Shown: positions 1 to 8,382 of the stretch, piece by piece
Layout of the letters: every line of letters begins with the position of its first letter
Numbering within the stretch: the first letter of the stretch is position 1
Origin: Armatimonadota bacterium
Lineage (GTDB): Bacteria; Sysuimicrobiota; Sysuimicrobiia; Sysuimicrobiales; Sysuimicrobiaceae
Direction of reading: 5' to 3'
Length of the DNA: 64,000 nucleotides
NCBI GenBank assembly: GCA_031460175.1
Contig: JAVKGW010000001.1
Span: 271,021-335,020, forward strand
Notes under the pieces: generated by a model
Databases searched by the model: none
What the model was told of the DNA's origin: nothing
The model's input: the letters and a program-made list of their open reading frames with translations, nothing else
Position numbers and translations under genes: made by a program

Positions 1-157
1 TTCTGAACTTTGCCAAGTCCAGCTGGGAGAGGGAGTACACCATGATGAAGTAGGCCATCAGCAGGGTGATGAGGTCCGCGTAGGTCACCAGCCATCGCTC
101 GAGGCCCCCGCCGCCGTGGCCGCCTCCTGTTTGCGCGCCGTTCCGCCTGCGCCTCAC
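1..157 (-). CDS. motB: MotB flagellar stator protein, N-terminal part only
   Basis: Only the first 52 codons lie in the window. The frame reads a short basic/glycine-rich leader, then RWLVTYADLITLLMAYFIM, which is the MotB transmembrane helix. Its Asp (in YADL) is the proton-binding residue of the stator in this family. The GTG start at 157-155 shares four bases (GTGA) with the motA stop, so the pair is translationally coupled. MotB anchors the MotA-MotB ion channel to peptidoglycan through a C-terminal OmpA-like domain, which would lie outside the window. Confidence 0.93.
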   Translation of the reverse strand, partial: MRRRRNGAQTGGGHGGGGLERWLVTYADLITLLMAYFIMVYSLSQLDLAKFR

Positions 158-981
158 CGCGCGCCCACCGTGGCTGTGCCCGGAGCCCGGGCCGCCCCCT
201 CCTGGACCGCCGCCTCCCGACCCACCTTGGCCCGCAGGGCGGGCGGCAGGAAGGCCCGCAGCTTCTCCTCCACGAGGCGCGGGTTCTCCCCGGCCTGGAT
301 GGCGAGGACCCCTTCCGTGACGATCTGCCGCAGCAGCGCCTCCTCTTGGGAGCGGGCCCGCAGCTTGTTGGAGAGGGGGAGGAAGACGAGGTTCGCGAGG
401 GCCACGCCGTACAGGGTGGCGATGAAGGCGGCGGCCAGCATGTGGCCCAACTTCGAGGGGTCATCCAGCTGCTGCATCATGTTGATGAGGCTGATGACGG
501 TGCCGATGATGCCCAGGGTCGGGGAGAACCCCGCCATGGTGCTGTAGATCCCTTCCCCCACCCGGTGCCGCTCCTCCATGAGCTCGATCTCCGTCTGGAG
601 GATCTCCCGCACCACCGCGGAATCCGTCCCGTCCACCACCAGCCGCACCCCCTTGGCGAGAAACGGGTCATCCCCCTCCCGCAGCTCGCCCTCCAAGCTC
701 AGCAACCCTTCCCGGCGGGCCCGGTCCGCGAAGCGGATGAGGCGGTTCATGGTTCCGAGCACATCCGGAGGCCGGTGAAAGAAGGCCCGCAGGGTGACTC
801 TCGGCAGGTCCAGGATCTGCTTGAGGGAGTAGGAGACCATGGTGGCGCCCAGGGTACCGCCGAACACGAGGATGAAGGCGGGGATGCTGATGTAGTACTC
901 GGGTTTGCCCCCCTTCAGGATGGCTCCAGCGCCCACGCTGGCCCACCCCACCACCAGGCCCAGCAGCGTCGCGAGATCCAC
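154..981 (-). CDS. motA: MotA flagellar motor stator subunit
   Basis: The product is 275 aa, the usual size. Four hydrophobic segments are visible (about 3-22, 28-52, 146-170 and 182-205) around a large cytoplasmic loop rich in charged residues. The third segment holds the conserved PTLGIIGTV with the functional proline. MotA and MotB form the ion-driven stator that turns FliG. The start is GTG at 981 with GGGGTG upstream, 6 nt after the flbD stop. Downstream motB overlaps by 4 nt. A basic, alanine-rich C-terminal tail of about 30 residues follows the family core. Confidence 0.96.
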   Translation of the reverse strand: MDLATLLGLVVGWASVGAGAILKGGKPEYYISIPAFILVFGGTLGATMVSYSLKQILDLPRVTLRAFFHRPPDVLGTMNRLIRFADRARREGLLSLEGELREGDDPFLAKGVRLVVDGTDSAVVREILQTEIELMEERHRVGEGIYSTMAGFSPTLGIIGTVISLINMMQQLDDPSKLGHMLAAAFIATLYGVALANLVFLPLSNKLRARSQEEALLRQIVTEGVLAIQAGENPRLVEEKLRAFLPPALRAKVGREAAVQEGAARAPGTATVGAR

Positions 982-987
982 GGCCGT

Positions 988-1215
988 TCACCCCATGGGA
1001 TCCGCTTCCGGCGCCCGTTGCGCCGGATCGAGGGAGCGACAGCACGCCTTCCGGTACGCCAGGACCCGGGCCACCACCTCGTCCACGGACTCCTGGACCA
1101 CATACCGGTGGCCCGTGGTGAGGGAGATGACGGTGTCCGGGGTCCCCTCCACGGACTCGATGAGTTCCGCGTTGATGACGGTCTCCGTTCCGTTAAGCCG
1201 TGTGACCTTGATCAT
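988..1215 (-). CDS. flbD: FlbD-family flagellar protein
   Basis: A small acidic protein (75 aa from ATG 1215) beginning MIKVTRLNG and containing TPDTVISLTTG and YVVQES, the signature of the FlbD family found between hook and motor genes in Bacillota-type flagellar operons. Its biochemical role is poorly known. ATG 1215 matches the family N-terminus, but its GGAGG lies only 2 nt away. GTG 1227, four codons upstream, is an alternative whose codon lies in a 15-bp hairpin (1226-1257). The C-terminal CRSLDPAQRA stretch is outside the family core. Confidence 0.82.
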   Translation of the reverse strand: MIKVTRLNGTETVINAELIESVEGTPDTVISLTTGHRYVVQESVDEVVARVLAYRKACCRSLDPAQRAPEADPMG

Positions 1216-1225
1216 GGCCTCCGCC

Positions 1226-1257
1226 ACGCGGGACCCGCCCGAGGGCGGGTCCCGCGT
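1226..1257. repeat. Perfect inverted repeat between flgE and flbD
   Basis: Positions 1226-1240 and 1243-1257 are exact reverse complements (15 bp, 2-nt centre), built around GGGACCCGCCC. It lies 12 nt after the flgE stop and touches the flbD start region. There is no T-run, so it is not a standard intrinsic terminator. In RNA it would be a very stable hairpin that could protect the upstream message or limit flbD translation. The function is inferred; the symmetry is directly visible. Confidence 0.8.
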
Positions 1258-1269
1258 TCCTCACCCCGG

Positions 1270-2493
1270 TTATCGGCGCAGGGAGATCAACTCTTGAAGG
1301 AGCTCGTCCGAGGTGGTGATCACCCGGGCGTTGGCCTGGAAGCCCCGCTGGGCCGTGATCATGTTCGTGAACTCCTGGGCCAGGTCCACGTTGGACATCT
1401 CCAGGGCTCCCGCCACGAGGGTCCCTCGGCCGCCCGTGCCCGCGGCTCCGATGGACGGGGGTCCGGAGTTCGCGGACTCCGCGTACAGGTTGTTGCCCGC
1501 CTTCATCAGTCCCCCGGGGTTGGTGAAGAGGGCCAGGGCCACCTGCCCGATGACCTGGGTGCGACCGTTGGAGTACAGGCCCGTGATCACCCCGTTGCCG
1601 TCGATGGCAAAGGACTCCAGGCTGCCGCTGGGGTACCCGTCCTGGTTGCGGAGGGTGGCAGTAGACGGGGCGGCGTACTGGGTGAGCTGGGAGAAGTCCA
1701 GCTTTAACTCCAGGTCCGCGGAGCCCAGCTCGTCTGGGAGGTCCACGGTGACCTCCTCGGGGTCCGTGGGCGAGGTAAGCTTCCCGGTCTCGTCGAACTC
1801 CAGGCTGCCGCTCGCCACCTCCTCGTCCCCGTAAAAGAGCTGCCAGTCCCACTGGTTCGCATCCGTCTTGGTGAACACCAGCCGGAGTTCGATGGGGTTT
1901 CCCAGGGAGTCGTACACGGTGATGGTGGTGGTCCAGGTACCGTCCACCTCTGTGGCGGCATCCAGGTTCCCGCCGAAGACCACGTTCTCCGTGGCCTTGG
2001 GCGGAATCTCGGCCCCCACGGGGATCCTGATGGGCACCAGCTCCCCGCTCGTGTCCACCTCCCCCGCCTCGTCCGCCTGCCAGCCCATCAGCCGCAGGCC
2101 GGTGCTGGCATGTACGAGCCCACCGCGGCTGTCGAGCACGAGGGCCCCGTCCCGGGTGTAGAACCGCCGCAGGCCGTCTCCCACCACGAGGAACCCGTCG
2201 CCCTGGATGGCGAGGTCCGTGAGCACCCCCGTGTACTGGAGGTTTCCTTGGGTGAAGAGGGTGTCCACACTGCCCACCTGAACCCCCAGCCCCACCTGCA
2301 AGGGATTCATGCCGCCTCGGGCCTCCGAGGGCGCCTGGGCACCCCGGATGGTCTGGCTCAGCATCTCCGCGAAGTTCACCCGGCTGGCCTTAAACCCCAC
2401 GGTGTTCACGTTCGCGATGTTGTTGCCGATCACGTCCATGCGGACCTGATGGCTCCGCAACCCCGACACACCCGCAAACAAACTCCGCAGCAT
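1270..2493 (-). CDS. flgE: Flagellar hook protein FlgE
   Basis: A 407-aa axial protein. The N-terminus MLRSLFAGVSGLRSHQVRM continues to NNIANVNTVGFK, the flagellar rod/hook signature. The C-terminus has FTNMITAQRGFQANARVI, typical of hook protein FlgE. The length fits FlgE and exceeds that of the rod proteins FlgF and FlgG. ATG 2493 is preceded by AAAGGAGGG at ideal spacing. Open frame continues upstream to about 2700, but that part is a low-complexity shadow of flgD. The gene follows flgD (hook cap), as expected for hook assembly. Confidence 0.95.
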   Translation of the reverse strand: MLRSLFAGVSGLRSHQVRMDVIGNNIANVNTVGFKASRVNFAEMLSQTIRGAQAPSEARGGMNPLQVGLGVQVGSVDTLFTQGNLQYTGVLTDLAIQGDGFLVVGDGLRRFYTRDGALVLDSRGGLVHASTGLRLMGWQADEAGEVDTSGELVPIRIPVGAEIPPKATENVVFGGNLDAATEVDGTWTTTITVYDSLGNPIELRLVFTKTDANQWDWQLFYGDEEVASGSLEFDETGKLTSPTDPEEVTVDLPDELGSADLELKLDFSQLTQYAAPSTATLRNQDGYPSGSLESFAIDGNGVITGLYSNGRTQVIGQVALALFTNPGGLMKAGNNLYAESANSGPPSIGAAGTGGRGTLVAGALEMSNVDLAQEFTNMITAQRGFQANARVITTSDELLQELISLRR

Positions 2494-2519
2494 GCGCTCT
2501 CCCTCCTTTCGGTTCTCCC

Positions 2520-2909
2520 TTACCCGGCGACCTCCACGAGCTGGTCCAGGGTGTACTCCTCCCCTCCCACCAGCAGCACGAACCGGTCCTCCCGGCGGCG
2601 GACCCCCGCCACCACCCCCTCCTCCGCGGTACCGTCCGGTTTCTGCACCGTCACCCGTCGGCCCACCAGCTGCACCGCGGTGGCGGCCTCCTGCCGCCAC
2701 CGGAGCTCCTGCACCGCCTGGCTCACGTTGTGCATCTGCTCCAGGGCGCTGAACTGGGCGAGCTGCGCGATGAACTCCCGGTCGTCCATGGGCTTCAGGG
2801 GGTTCTGGTTGCGCAGCTGCGTGACCAGCAGCCGCAAAAAGTCGTCCTTCCCGAGGACGCTCCCCCCGATCCGCACCCCGGACTCCTGCTGCACGGCCCG
2901 GACCTCCAT
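2520..2909 (-). CDS. flgD: Flagellar hook cap/assembly protein FlgD
   Basis: 129 aa. The core LGKDDFLRLLVTQLRNQNPL, PMDDREFIAQLAQFS and LEQM is the diagnostic FlgD N-terminal export/capping region. The C-terminal half (about 75-129) is short and contains a small beta-rich segment instead of the longer Ig-like domain of enteric FlgD; similar short FlgD proteins occur in Bacillota. ATG 2909 has GGAGG 7 nt upstream. An earlier in-frame start at 2999 has no ribosome site and would overlap fliK. FlgD caps the growing hook while FlgE is added. Confidence 0.93.
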   Translation of the reverse strand: MEVRAVQQESGVRIGGSVLGKDDFLRLLVTQLRNQNPLKPMDDREFIAQLAQFSALEQMHNVSQAVQELRWRQEAATAVQLVGRRVTVQKPDGTAEEGVVAGVRRREDRFVLLVGGEEYTLDQLVEVAG

Positions 2910-2920
2910 TCCCGCACCTC

Positions 2921-4447
2921 CTACACCACGTAGTCCACGGTTCCCACCTTCCTCCGCGCCCCGTCGGTTGGGCTCCGAGCTCGGGCCGGGCGGATCCAAA
3001 GGGCCTGTGGGGGTTCCGGCGTACCCGGTGCCCGGCCGTCTCCCTGGGCCAGCACGCCCACCTCTAGGCCCAGGAGGGCCACGCCCCGCTCGCTCAAGGC
3101 GTGGTGGAGGGCGGGCTCATGCGACCGCACCACCCGGGCGACCTCCGGGCCTCCTTCCACCCTTGCCCACACCGCTTCCGACCGCCCCCGTACCTCCATG
3201 CGCACCGGCTCCCCCCACCGGTCCGAGAGCTCCAGGCGGAGGCGGTTCGGAAGCGGCGCGTACTCCGACCGTTCCTGGGGAAGCCGGACCCCTTCCGGCC
3301 GGCCATGGGAATCCACCTGCTCGCCTCTCCCGACCTGCCCGTTGGGGCCGACGGCCGGAGGGGTTCTTTGGGGCTCTCGCGGCTCGCCCTTCCGGGGCCC
3401 GGTTTCGTCCCGAGGGAGTTCGGACCGCGATCCATCACGGGTACCGCCTATGCCCGCGAAACCCTCTTCGCCTCCCCGTCCCTGCCCTTCCGGGGAAGCC
3501 GGCGCCTCCCCAGCCGGTCGGAGGTCGATCTTCCCGGGGGGAGCGGTCCCTTCCACCCGCGGGGGCGAGGTCGTCTGCCGGAGCATGGCTTCTTCACCCC
3601 CGGACACTTCCGCAGGGGGAGATGCGGGGATCGGAGGATCCCCGCTTCCCTCTCTCCGAGCCGCCGGGGGCTCCCAGGCTGGGAGGATCGGGACGGCCAG
3701 CTCATCCGCTTCGGAGACCGGCACCACGGAGACGGCCGGATTCTGATCTCCGGATGGCAACGGGTCCGCCCGAAGCCGGCGGAGATCGTCCGCCTCGAAT
3801 CCCCGGAGGGAGAGAGGAGGGGATGCCGAGACGGGGATCCGGGGGTGAACCTGGGGCTTATCGGTGAACCCGTCCGGATCCTTCTCCGCCCCCGGTGAGA
3901 TGGGATGCCGAGGGTGCCTGTCAGACTCCTGGACCTTTTGGGGAGGCAACATCTTTCCGCTTTCCTCCACCGGCACCACGGCCTCCGGGGAGGGAAGGTG
4001 GGCCCTGCTCGGTGTGGTACCCGGACCTGCGGAGCCCTCTGGAAGCGGCTCGGATCCCTGAGCACCGGGCTTTACACCCGACGGCTCCCTGGAAGGGATC
4101 CCGGGTTGCGCCTGCCGGAGTCCGGGTCTGTCCGGATCCTGCACGGGGTACACCCTCCCGCTTCCCGGGTTTGGGCCTGAGCTCAGCGGCACCAGGGCTT
4201 TCCCGGCATCCTGGGCTATCGGGAGCGCTTCCGGCCGATTCTCCCTGCACGGATCAGGAATCGCCTGGGCGGGCGGCTCCTCCCGCGTGAGGGGGATGGT
4301 CGGGGGAGGTTCGTGATCAGGATGCGTCCACATCTCCCCCTGGGGGAACACCTGGGCAAGCACCGAGGCAAAGGCCGGGGCGTAGATCCCCAGGAAGAGT
4401 TCCGGAAAACCCGGCTCCTGGGGGGCGTCTTTGGGCAGCAACCTCAC
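2921..4447 (-). CDS. fliK: Hook-length control protein FliK (divergent)
   Basis: 508 aa. Residues about 40-400 are low-complexity and rich in Pro, Glu, Gly and Arg. The last 100 residues (LRLELSDRWGEPVRMEV, ARVVRSHEPALHHALSERGV) resemble the FliK C-terminal substrate-switch domain. The position between the fliJ/transglycosylase genes and flgD is the classical fliK place. The GTG start overlaps the upstream stop as GTGA and has GGAGGG 6 nt before it. FliK measures hook length and switches the export gate to filament substrates. The long disordered part is expected for a molecular ruler. Confidence 0.8.
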   Translation of the reverse strand: MRLLPKDAPQEPGFPELFLGIYAPAFASVLAQVFPQGEMWTHPDHEPPPTIPLTREEPPAQAIPDPCRENRPEALPIAQDAGKALVPLSSGPNPGSGRVYPVQDPDRPGLRQAQPGIPSREPSGVKPGAQGSEPLPEGSAGPGTTPSRAHLPSPEAVVPVEESGKMLPPQKVQESDRHPRHPISPGAEKDPDGFTDKPQVHPRIPVSASPPLSLRGFEADDLRRLRADPLPSGDQNPAVSVVPVSEADELAVPILPAWEPPAARREGSGDPPIPASPPAEVSGGEEAMLRQTTSPPRVEGTAPPGKIDLRPAGEAPASPEGQGRGGEEGFAGIGGTRDGSRSELPRDETGPRKGEPREPQRTPPAVGPNGQVGRGEQVDSHGRPEGVRLPQERSEYAPLPNRLRLELSDRWGEPVRMEVRGRSEAVWARVEGGPEVARVVRSHEPALHHALSERGVALLGLEVGVLAQGDGRAPGTPEPPQALWIRPARARSPTDGARRKVGTVDYVV

Positions 4448-4965
4448 GGGTTCCCTCCGGACTCCATGACGCGCAGCCGCTGCCAGGTGGCGAGCACCCG
4501 CTCCACGTAGGCCCGGGTCTCCGCGTACGGCGGAACCCCGCCGTACCGCTGCACGGCTCCTGGACCCGCGTTGTACGCGGCAAGGGCAAGCCGCACGTCC
4601 CCGAACCGCTCCAGGAGCCCCCGAAGGTACCGCGCCCCCGCCTCCACGTTCTGGGCGGGGTCATAGGGATCCCGGACCCCCAGGGCCCGGGCGGTAGCGG
4701 GCATGAGCTGCATGAGCCCCTGGGCTCCCGCGGGAGAGGTGGCGTAGGGGTTGTAACCCGACTCCGCTTGGATCACCGCGTGCACCAGGGCGGGCGGCAG
4801 CCCGTACCGGCGGGCCGCCTCCTCCACGAGGTCCCGGAAAGGACTGAGATCCTTCTGCCTTTCCGGACGGAGCAGGGGGGAGCCTCCAGGGGCCGCCTGG
4901 GGCCCGCCCACCCACCGTTCGATGGCGCGGACGCGGCTCAGGACGAGCAAGAGGTTCGGGCTCAT
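4444..4965 (-). CDS. Lytic transglycosylase (SLT fold) of the flagellar operon
   Basis: 173 aa with a single SLT domain at about 45-160. ALVHAVIQAESGYNPYATS holds the catalytic Glu, followed by AQGLMQLMPATA, DPAQNVEAGARYL and LALAAYNAGPGAV, all family 1 lysozyme-like motifs. It cleaves peptidoglycan glycan strands. Between fliJ and fliK it most likely opens the wall for the rod, the role played by the FlgJ C-terminal domain elsewhere. No signal peptide is evident, so export may use the flagellar apparatus. It overlaps fliJ (ATGA) and fliK (GTGA) by four bases each. Confidence 0.9.
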   Translation of the reverse strand: MSPNLLLVLSRVRAIERWVGGPQAAPGGSPLLRPERQKDLSPFRDLVEEAARRYGLPPALVHAVIQAESGYNPYATSPAGAQGLMQLMPATARALGVRDPYDPAQNVEAGARYLRGLLERFGDVRLALAAYNAGPGAVQRYGGVPPYAETRAYVERVLATWQRLRVMESGGNP

Positions 4966-5393
4966 GGTCTACGCGCCGACCGCAACAGGGCGGCCTCGTC
5001 CGCCTGCGCCTGCTCGCGTCGTTCCTCCTCCCGGCGGTGCTCCTGGAGCCGCCGCTCCCGCAGCCGCTCCACCACCTGCCGTTCCGTCCTGGCCTGCAAA
5101 AACTGTGCCCAAGCCGCCTCCACCCGGGCCTTCAACTCCCCCACCCTCCGCTCTGCCGCCACGGCCTCCAGCCGGGCCTGCTCGAGAAAGGCAGCGGCCG
5201 ATCGCAGCGCCCTAGCGTCCCGGGCCTCCCGCAAGCGGACCTCCTCCTCCCGCACCTCGCCCCGGGCCTGCTCCAGCCGGACCTCCGCCTCCCGCAGGAA
5301 CCGGAGGAGGCGTGCAAGCTCCCGGCGGGCCTGCCGCTCCCGGACGGCGCGCAGCCGACGCAGGCCCTCCAGCCGGAACCGGAACCGCCGCAT
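4962..5393 (-). CDS. fliJ: Flagellar export chaperone FliJ
   Basis: 143 aa, almost entirely charged coiled coil (Arg/Glu/Ala-rich heptads from about 15 to 135), starting MRRFRFRLEGLRRLRAVRE, which matches the N-terminus of FliJ proteins. FliJ is the stalk of the FliI-FliH export ATPase and a general chaperone. It lies 2 nt after fliI, as usual. ATG 5393 is preceded by GGGGAG. The frame is open further upstream, but that part is antisense-like low complexity inside fliI. Sequence identity in this family is low, so position and coiled coil carry much of the call. Confidence 0.88.
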   Translation of the reverse strand: MRRFRFRLEGLRRLRAVRERQARRELARLLRFLREAEVRLEQARGEVREEEVRLREARDARALRSAAAFLEQARLEAVAAERRVGELKARVEAAWAQFLQARTERQVVERLRERRLQEHRREEERREQAQADEAALLRSARRP

Positions 5394-5395
5394 CC

Positions 5396-6709
5396 CTACT
5401 CCCCGAGCTCCGCCAGTTGCCGGAGGGTTTCCTCGAAGGGTGTGCGCTCGTGGGGGAGCTGGCGCAGAAAGGCCCGGATGGCCTCGATGCGGTCCAGGGC
5501 CGCGTCCACCCTCGGATTCGCACCCCGGGTATAGGCGCCCAGGTTCACCAGGTCCTCCACCTCCCGGTAGGTGGCGAGGTGGGCGCGCACCGCCTGGGCC
5601 CACCGCAGGTGCTCGGGGCTCACGACGGAGGGCATCACGCGGCTCGTGGACTCCAGGACGTCGATGGGCGGGTAGTGGCCCTGGGCCGCGAGGGAGCGGG
5701 AGAGCACGATGTGGCCGTCGAGGATGCTGCGGGCGTGGTCCGCCACGGGGTCCATGAGGTCGTCGCCTTCCACCAGCACCGTGTAGAGGGCGGTGATGGA
5801 GCCCCGCTCGGAGGTCCCCGCCCGCTCCATGAGCTGGGGGAGGAGGGCGAAGACGCTGGGCGTGTATCCACGGCTGGTGGGGGGTTCTCCGACCGCGAGC
5901 CCGATCTCCCGCTGGGCCATGCAGAACCGGGTGACGGAGTCCATCATGAGCATCACGTCCATCCCCTGATCCCGGAAGGTTTCCGCCATGGCGGTGGCCA
6001 CGAACGGCGCCCTTGCCCGCACGAGGGGAGGTTGATCCGAGGTGGCCACCACCACCACGGAGCGCTCGAGTCCCTCCCCCAGGTCGTTCTCGATGAAGTC
6101 CAGGACCTCTCGGCCCCGTTCACCCACCAGGGCGATGACGTTCACGTCCGCGCTGCTGTGCCGGGCGATCATGCCGAGCAGCGTGCTCTTCCCCACCCCG
6201 CTTCCCGCGAAGATCCCGATCCGCTGACCCCGGCCCAGCGTCAATAGCCCGTCGATGGCCCGCACGCCCGTGGGGAGCGGGGCGGTGATGCGGGGACGGT
6301 GGAGGGGATTGGGAGGGTCCGCGTGCAGCGGCCGCCAGCCCTCCGGGACAAGGGGCCGGCCATCCAAGGGCCTTCCCAGCCCGTCCGTCACCCGGCCCAG
6401 CAGCGACCGTCCCACGGGCACCCGCATGGCCCGGCCGGAAGGGACCACCGGGCTGCCGGGGCTGAGACCGCTCAGGGGTCCCAGGACCATCATGAGGAAC
6501 CGGTCGTCCCGGAACCCCACCACCTCCGCGGGCAGTTCTCCCTGGGGGGTCTGCACCGTGCACCACTCGCCCACGTGCACCCGAGGTCCTCTCGCCTCGG
6601 CCACCAGGCCCACCACCTGCACCACCCGGCCGATGACCCGCACGGGGTCCGTCTCCCGCACCGCGCGGATCCACGCCTCCAGGGGGAGCTCGGGGATGCG
6701 GCTAGGCAC
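5396..6709 (-). CDS. fliI: Flagellar type III export ATPase FliI
   Basis: 437 aa. The Walker A motif is [12 protein letters not shown] and the Walker B strand is [30 protein letters not shown] and SIDVLES-type segments (here [14 protein letters not shown]) are signatures of F1-beta-like secretion ATPases. An N-terminal beta-barrel (about 20-95) precedes the ATPase core (about 130-370). It energises flagellar substrate export with FliH and FliJ. GTG 6709 has GGAGG 7 nt upstream and overlaps the end of fliH by 8 nt. Confidence 0.97.
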   Translation of the reverse strand: MPSRIPELPLEAWIRAVRETDPVRVIGRVVQVVGLVAEARGPRVHVGEWCTVQTPQGELPAEVVGFRDDRFLMMVLGPLSGLSPGSPVVPSGRAMRVPVGRSLLGRVTDGLGRPLDGRPLVPEGWRPLHADPPNPLHRPRITAPLPTGVRAIDGLLTLGRGQRIGIFAGSGVGKSTLLGMIARHSSADVNVIALVGERGREVLDFIENDLGEGLERSVVVVATSDQPPLVRARAPFVATAMAETFRDQGMDVMLMMDSVTRFCMAQREIGLAVGEPPTSRGYTPSVFALLPQLMERAGTSERGSITALYTVLVEGDDLMDPVADHARSILDGHIVLSRSLAAQGHYPPIDVLESTSRVMPSVVSPEHLRWAQAVRAHLATYREVEDLVNLGAYTRGANPRVDAALDRIEAIRAFLRQLPHERTPFEETLRQLAELGE

Positions 6710-7361
6710 CGAGCACCTCCTCCAGCCGCTCCCGCAGGCTCCCGAGCTGGGTCTGGAGGCTCGCGTCCACCTTCCCCGCCTCGGACTCCACCACGCACCC
6801 TCCTTCCACCTGCGGGTCCGGTACCCACACCACCCGTAGCCCGGGTCGCTCCAGGCCTCTAGAGCGGTCGCCCAGCAGTTCCAGATCCCGGGGGTTCACC
6901 CGCACCACGAGCTCCACGAACCCGTGGAGGCGCCCAGCGGCCTCCTGGACCCACTGCAGGAGGAGATCCGGATCCATCTCCACCGCCCGGCGCACCACCC
7001 GCCGGGCCACCTCCAGGCTCAACCGCACTACCGCGGGCGCGGCAAAGGAGGCCAGGGCCGCGGGCCCCTGGGCGGCCAGTTCGTCCACCACCCGATCCAG
7101 CCGTCTGAGCCGCTCCTGCCAGGCGGCCTCCCCTTCCGCGCGGGCTTCCTCCCGGGCCTGCACCACGGCCCGGGCGATCTCCACCCGGGCCTCCTCCCGG
7201 ATGCGGCGGGCGGCCTCGTAGGCGCTCCGTAGGACCTCCACGGCCCGGGCGTCCGAGCCCTCCACCGTGGACTCCGGGCGGCCGACGGAGGTGGTGATGC
7301 GCACCAGGACCTCCTCCCGGGGTGCCTGCTTGATCACCGCGCGCACCGGCTCCCGCACCAC
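6702..7361 (-). CDS. fliH: Flagellar export ATPase regulator FliH
   Basis: 219 aa. An N-terminal stretch is followed by a long charged helix (about 45-110, rich in Ala, Glu and Arg) and a C-terminal domain with [32 protein letters not shown] and [20 protein letters not shown]. That last motif is the best-conserved part of FliH/YscL proteins. FliH is the peripheral stalk that holds FliI at the export gate. The start is GTG 7361 or GTG 7358; AGGAGGG sits just before both and suits the second slightly better. It follows fliG by 7 nt. Confidence 0.93.
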   Translation of the reverse strand: MVREPVRAVIKQAPREEVLVRITTSVGRPESTVEGSDARAVEVLRSAYEAARRIREEARVEIARAVVQAREEARAEGEAAWQERLRRLDRVVDELAAQGPAALASFAAPAVVRLSLEVARRVVRRAVEMDPDLLLQWVQEAAGRLHGFVELVVRVNPRDLELLGDRSRGLERPGLRVVWVPDPQVEGGCVVESEAGKVDASLQTQLGSLRERLEEVLGA

Positions 7362-7368
7362 ATCCCTC

Positions 7369-8379
7369 CTAGACCAGGACCTCCTCCGATCCGCCCCGCA
7401 CCAGCACGATCTGCCCGCTCTCCTCCAACTGCCGCACCACGGTAACGATGCGGCCCTGGGCTTCCTCCACGTCCCGCCGGCGGACGGGGCCCATGAGCTG
7501 GAGGTCTTCCCGGAGCGCCTCCGCGGCCCGCTGGCTCATGTTGCGGAAGATCTTCTCCCGCAGCTCCTCGCTGGCGCCCTTGAGGGCGAGGGCCAGGTCC
7601 TTGCTGTCCACGCTGCGCAGGACGATCTGGATGGAGCGGTCGTCCAGGTTCAGGAGGTCCTCGAAGACGAACATGAGCTTCTTCACCTGGGCCGCCAGCT
7701 CCGGATCCCGCTCCTCCAGGGCCTCCAATATGGCCCGCTCCGTGGCCCGGTCAGACTGGTTGATGATGGAGACCAGGGCCTGCACCCCGCCCACCGCGGT
7801 GAACTCCTGGGTGGGCAGGTTCACCAGCTTGCTCTCCAGGGCCATCTCCACCTCCCGGATGGTCTCCGGGGTGGTGCGGTCCATCACCGCCACCCGCTGC
7901 GCCACCTCCACCTGCAGCTCCCGGGGGAGGGAGGCGAGGACCGCGGCCGCCTGGGCGGGCTTGAGGTAGGCCACCACGAGGGCGATGGTCTGCGGGTGCT
8001 CCTGTTGGAGGAGGCTGGAGAGCTGCGCGGGATCCATGCGGCGGAAGGCGTCGAAGGGCGTGATCTGCAGGGAGGAGGTGAGGCGCTCCAGGATCTCCGC
8101 GGCCCGCTGCGGTCCCAGGGAGCGCTCCAAGAGATCCCGCGCGTACTGCAGCCCGCCCAAGGAGACGTACTCCCGGGCGAGGGTCAGTTGATAGCACTCC
8201 TGAATCACTTCCTCCCGCTCCTCCGGGGTGACGTGGTGGAGGCTGGCGATCTCGAAGGTGAGAGCCTCGATCTCCTCGTCGCCCAGGTGCCGCAGCACGT
8301 TCGCGGCCGCCTCCGGCCCCAGGGAGACCAGGAGCATGGCCGCCTTCTGACGTCCGGACAGGGCGTTTCGGGCGGGCAT
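7369..8379 (-). CDS. fliG: Flagellar motor switch protein FliG
   Basis: 336 aa, standard size. The N-terminal region (GRQKAAMLLVSLGPEAA) binds FliF. The middle domain has the EHPQT motif (LLQQEHPQTIALVVAYL). The C-terminal torque domain contains MFVFEDLLNLDDRSIQ, DSKDLALALKGA and MSQRAAEALREDL with the charged ridge that meets MotA. FliG sits on the MS ring and turns stator force into rotation and switching. It starts at ATG 8379, 3 nt after the fliF stop, with only a weak AGTAGG ribosome site, which suggests coupling to fliF. Confidence 0.97.
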   Translation of the reverse strand: MPARNALSGRQKAAMLLVSLGPEAAANVLRHLGDEEIEALTFEIASLHHVTPEEREEVIQECYQLTLAREYVSLGGLQYARDLLERSLGPQRAAEILERLTSSLQITPFDAFRRMDPAQLSSLLQQEHPQTIALVVAYLKPAQAAAVLASLPRELQVEVAQRVAVMDRTTPETIREVEMALESKLVNLPTQEFTAVGGVQALVSIINQSDRATERAILEALEERDPELAAQVKKLMFVFEDLLNLDDRSIQIVLRSVDSKDLALALKGASEELREKIFRNMSQRAAEALREDLQLMGPVRRRDVEEAQGRIVTVVRQLEESGQIVLVRGGSEEVLV

Positions 8380-8382
8380 GAC

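Noticed and set aside
2110-3867. 585-codon plus-strand open frame opposite flgE-flgD-fliK
   Set aside because: Low-complexity Pro/Arg/Gly translation with no domain, opposite real genes with good ribosome sites.
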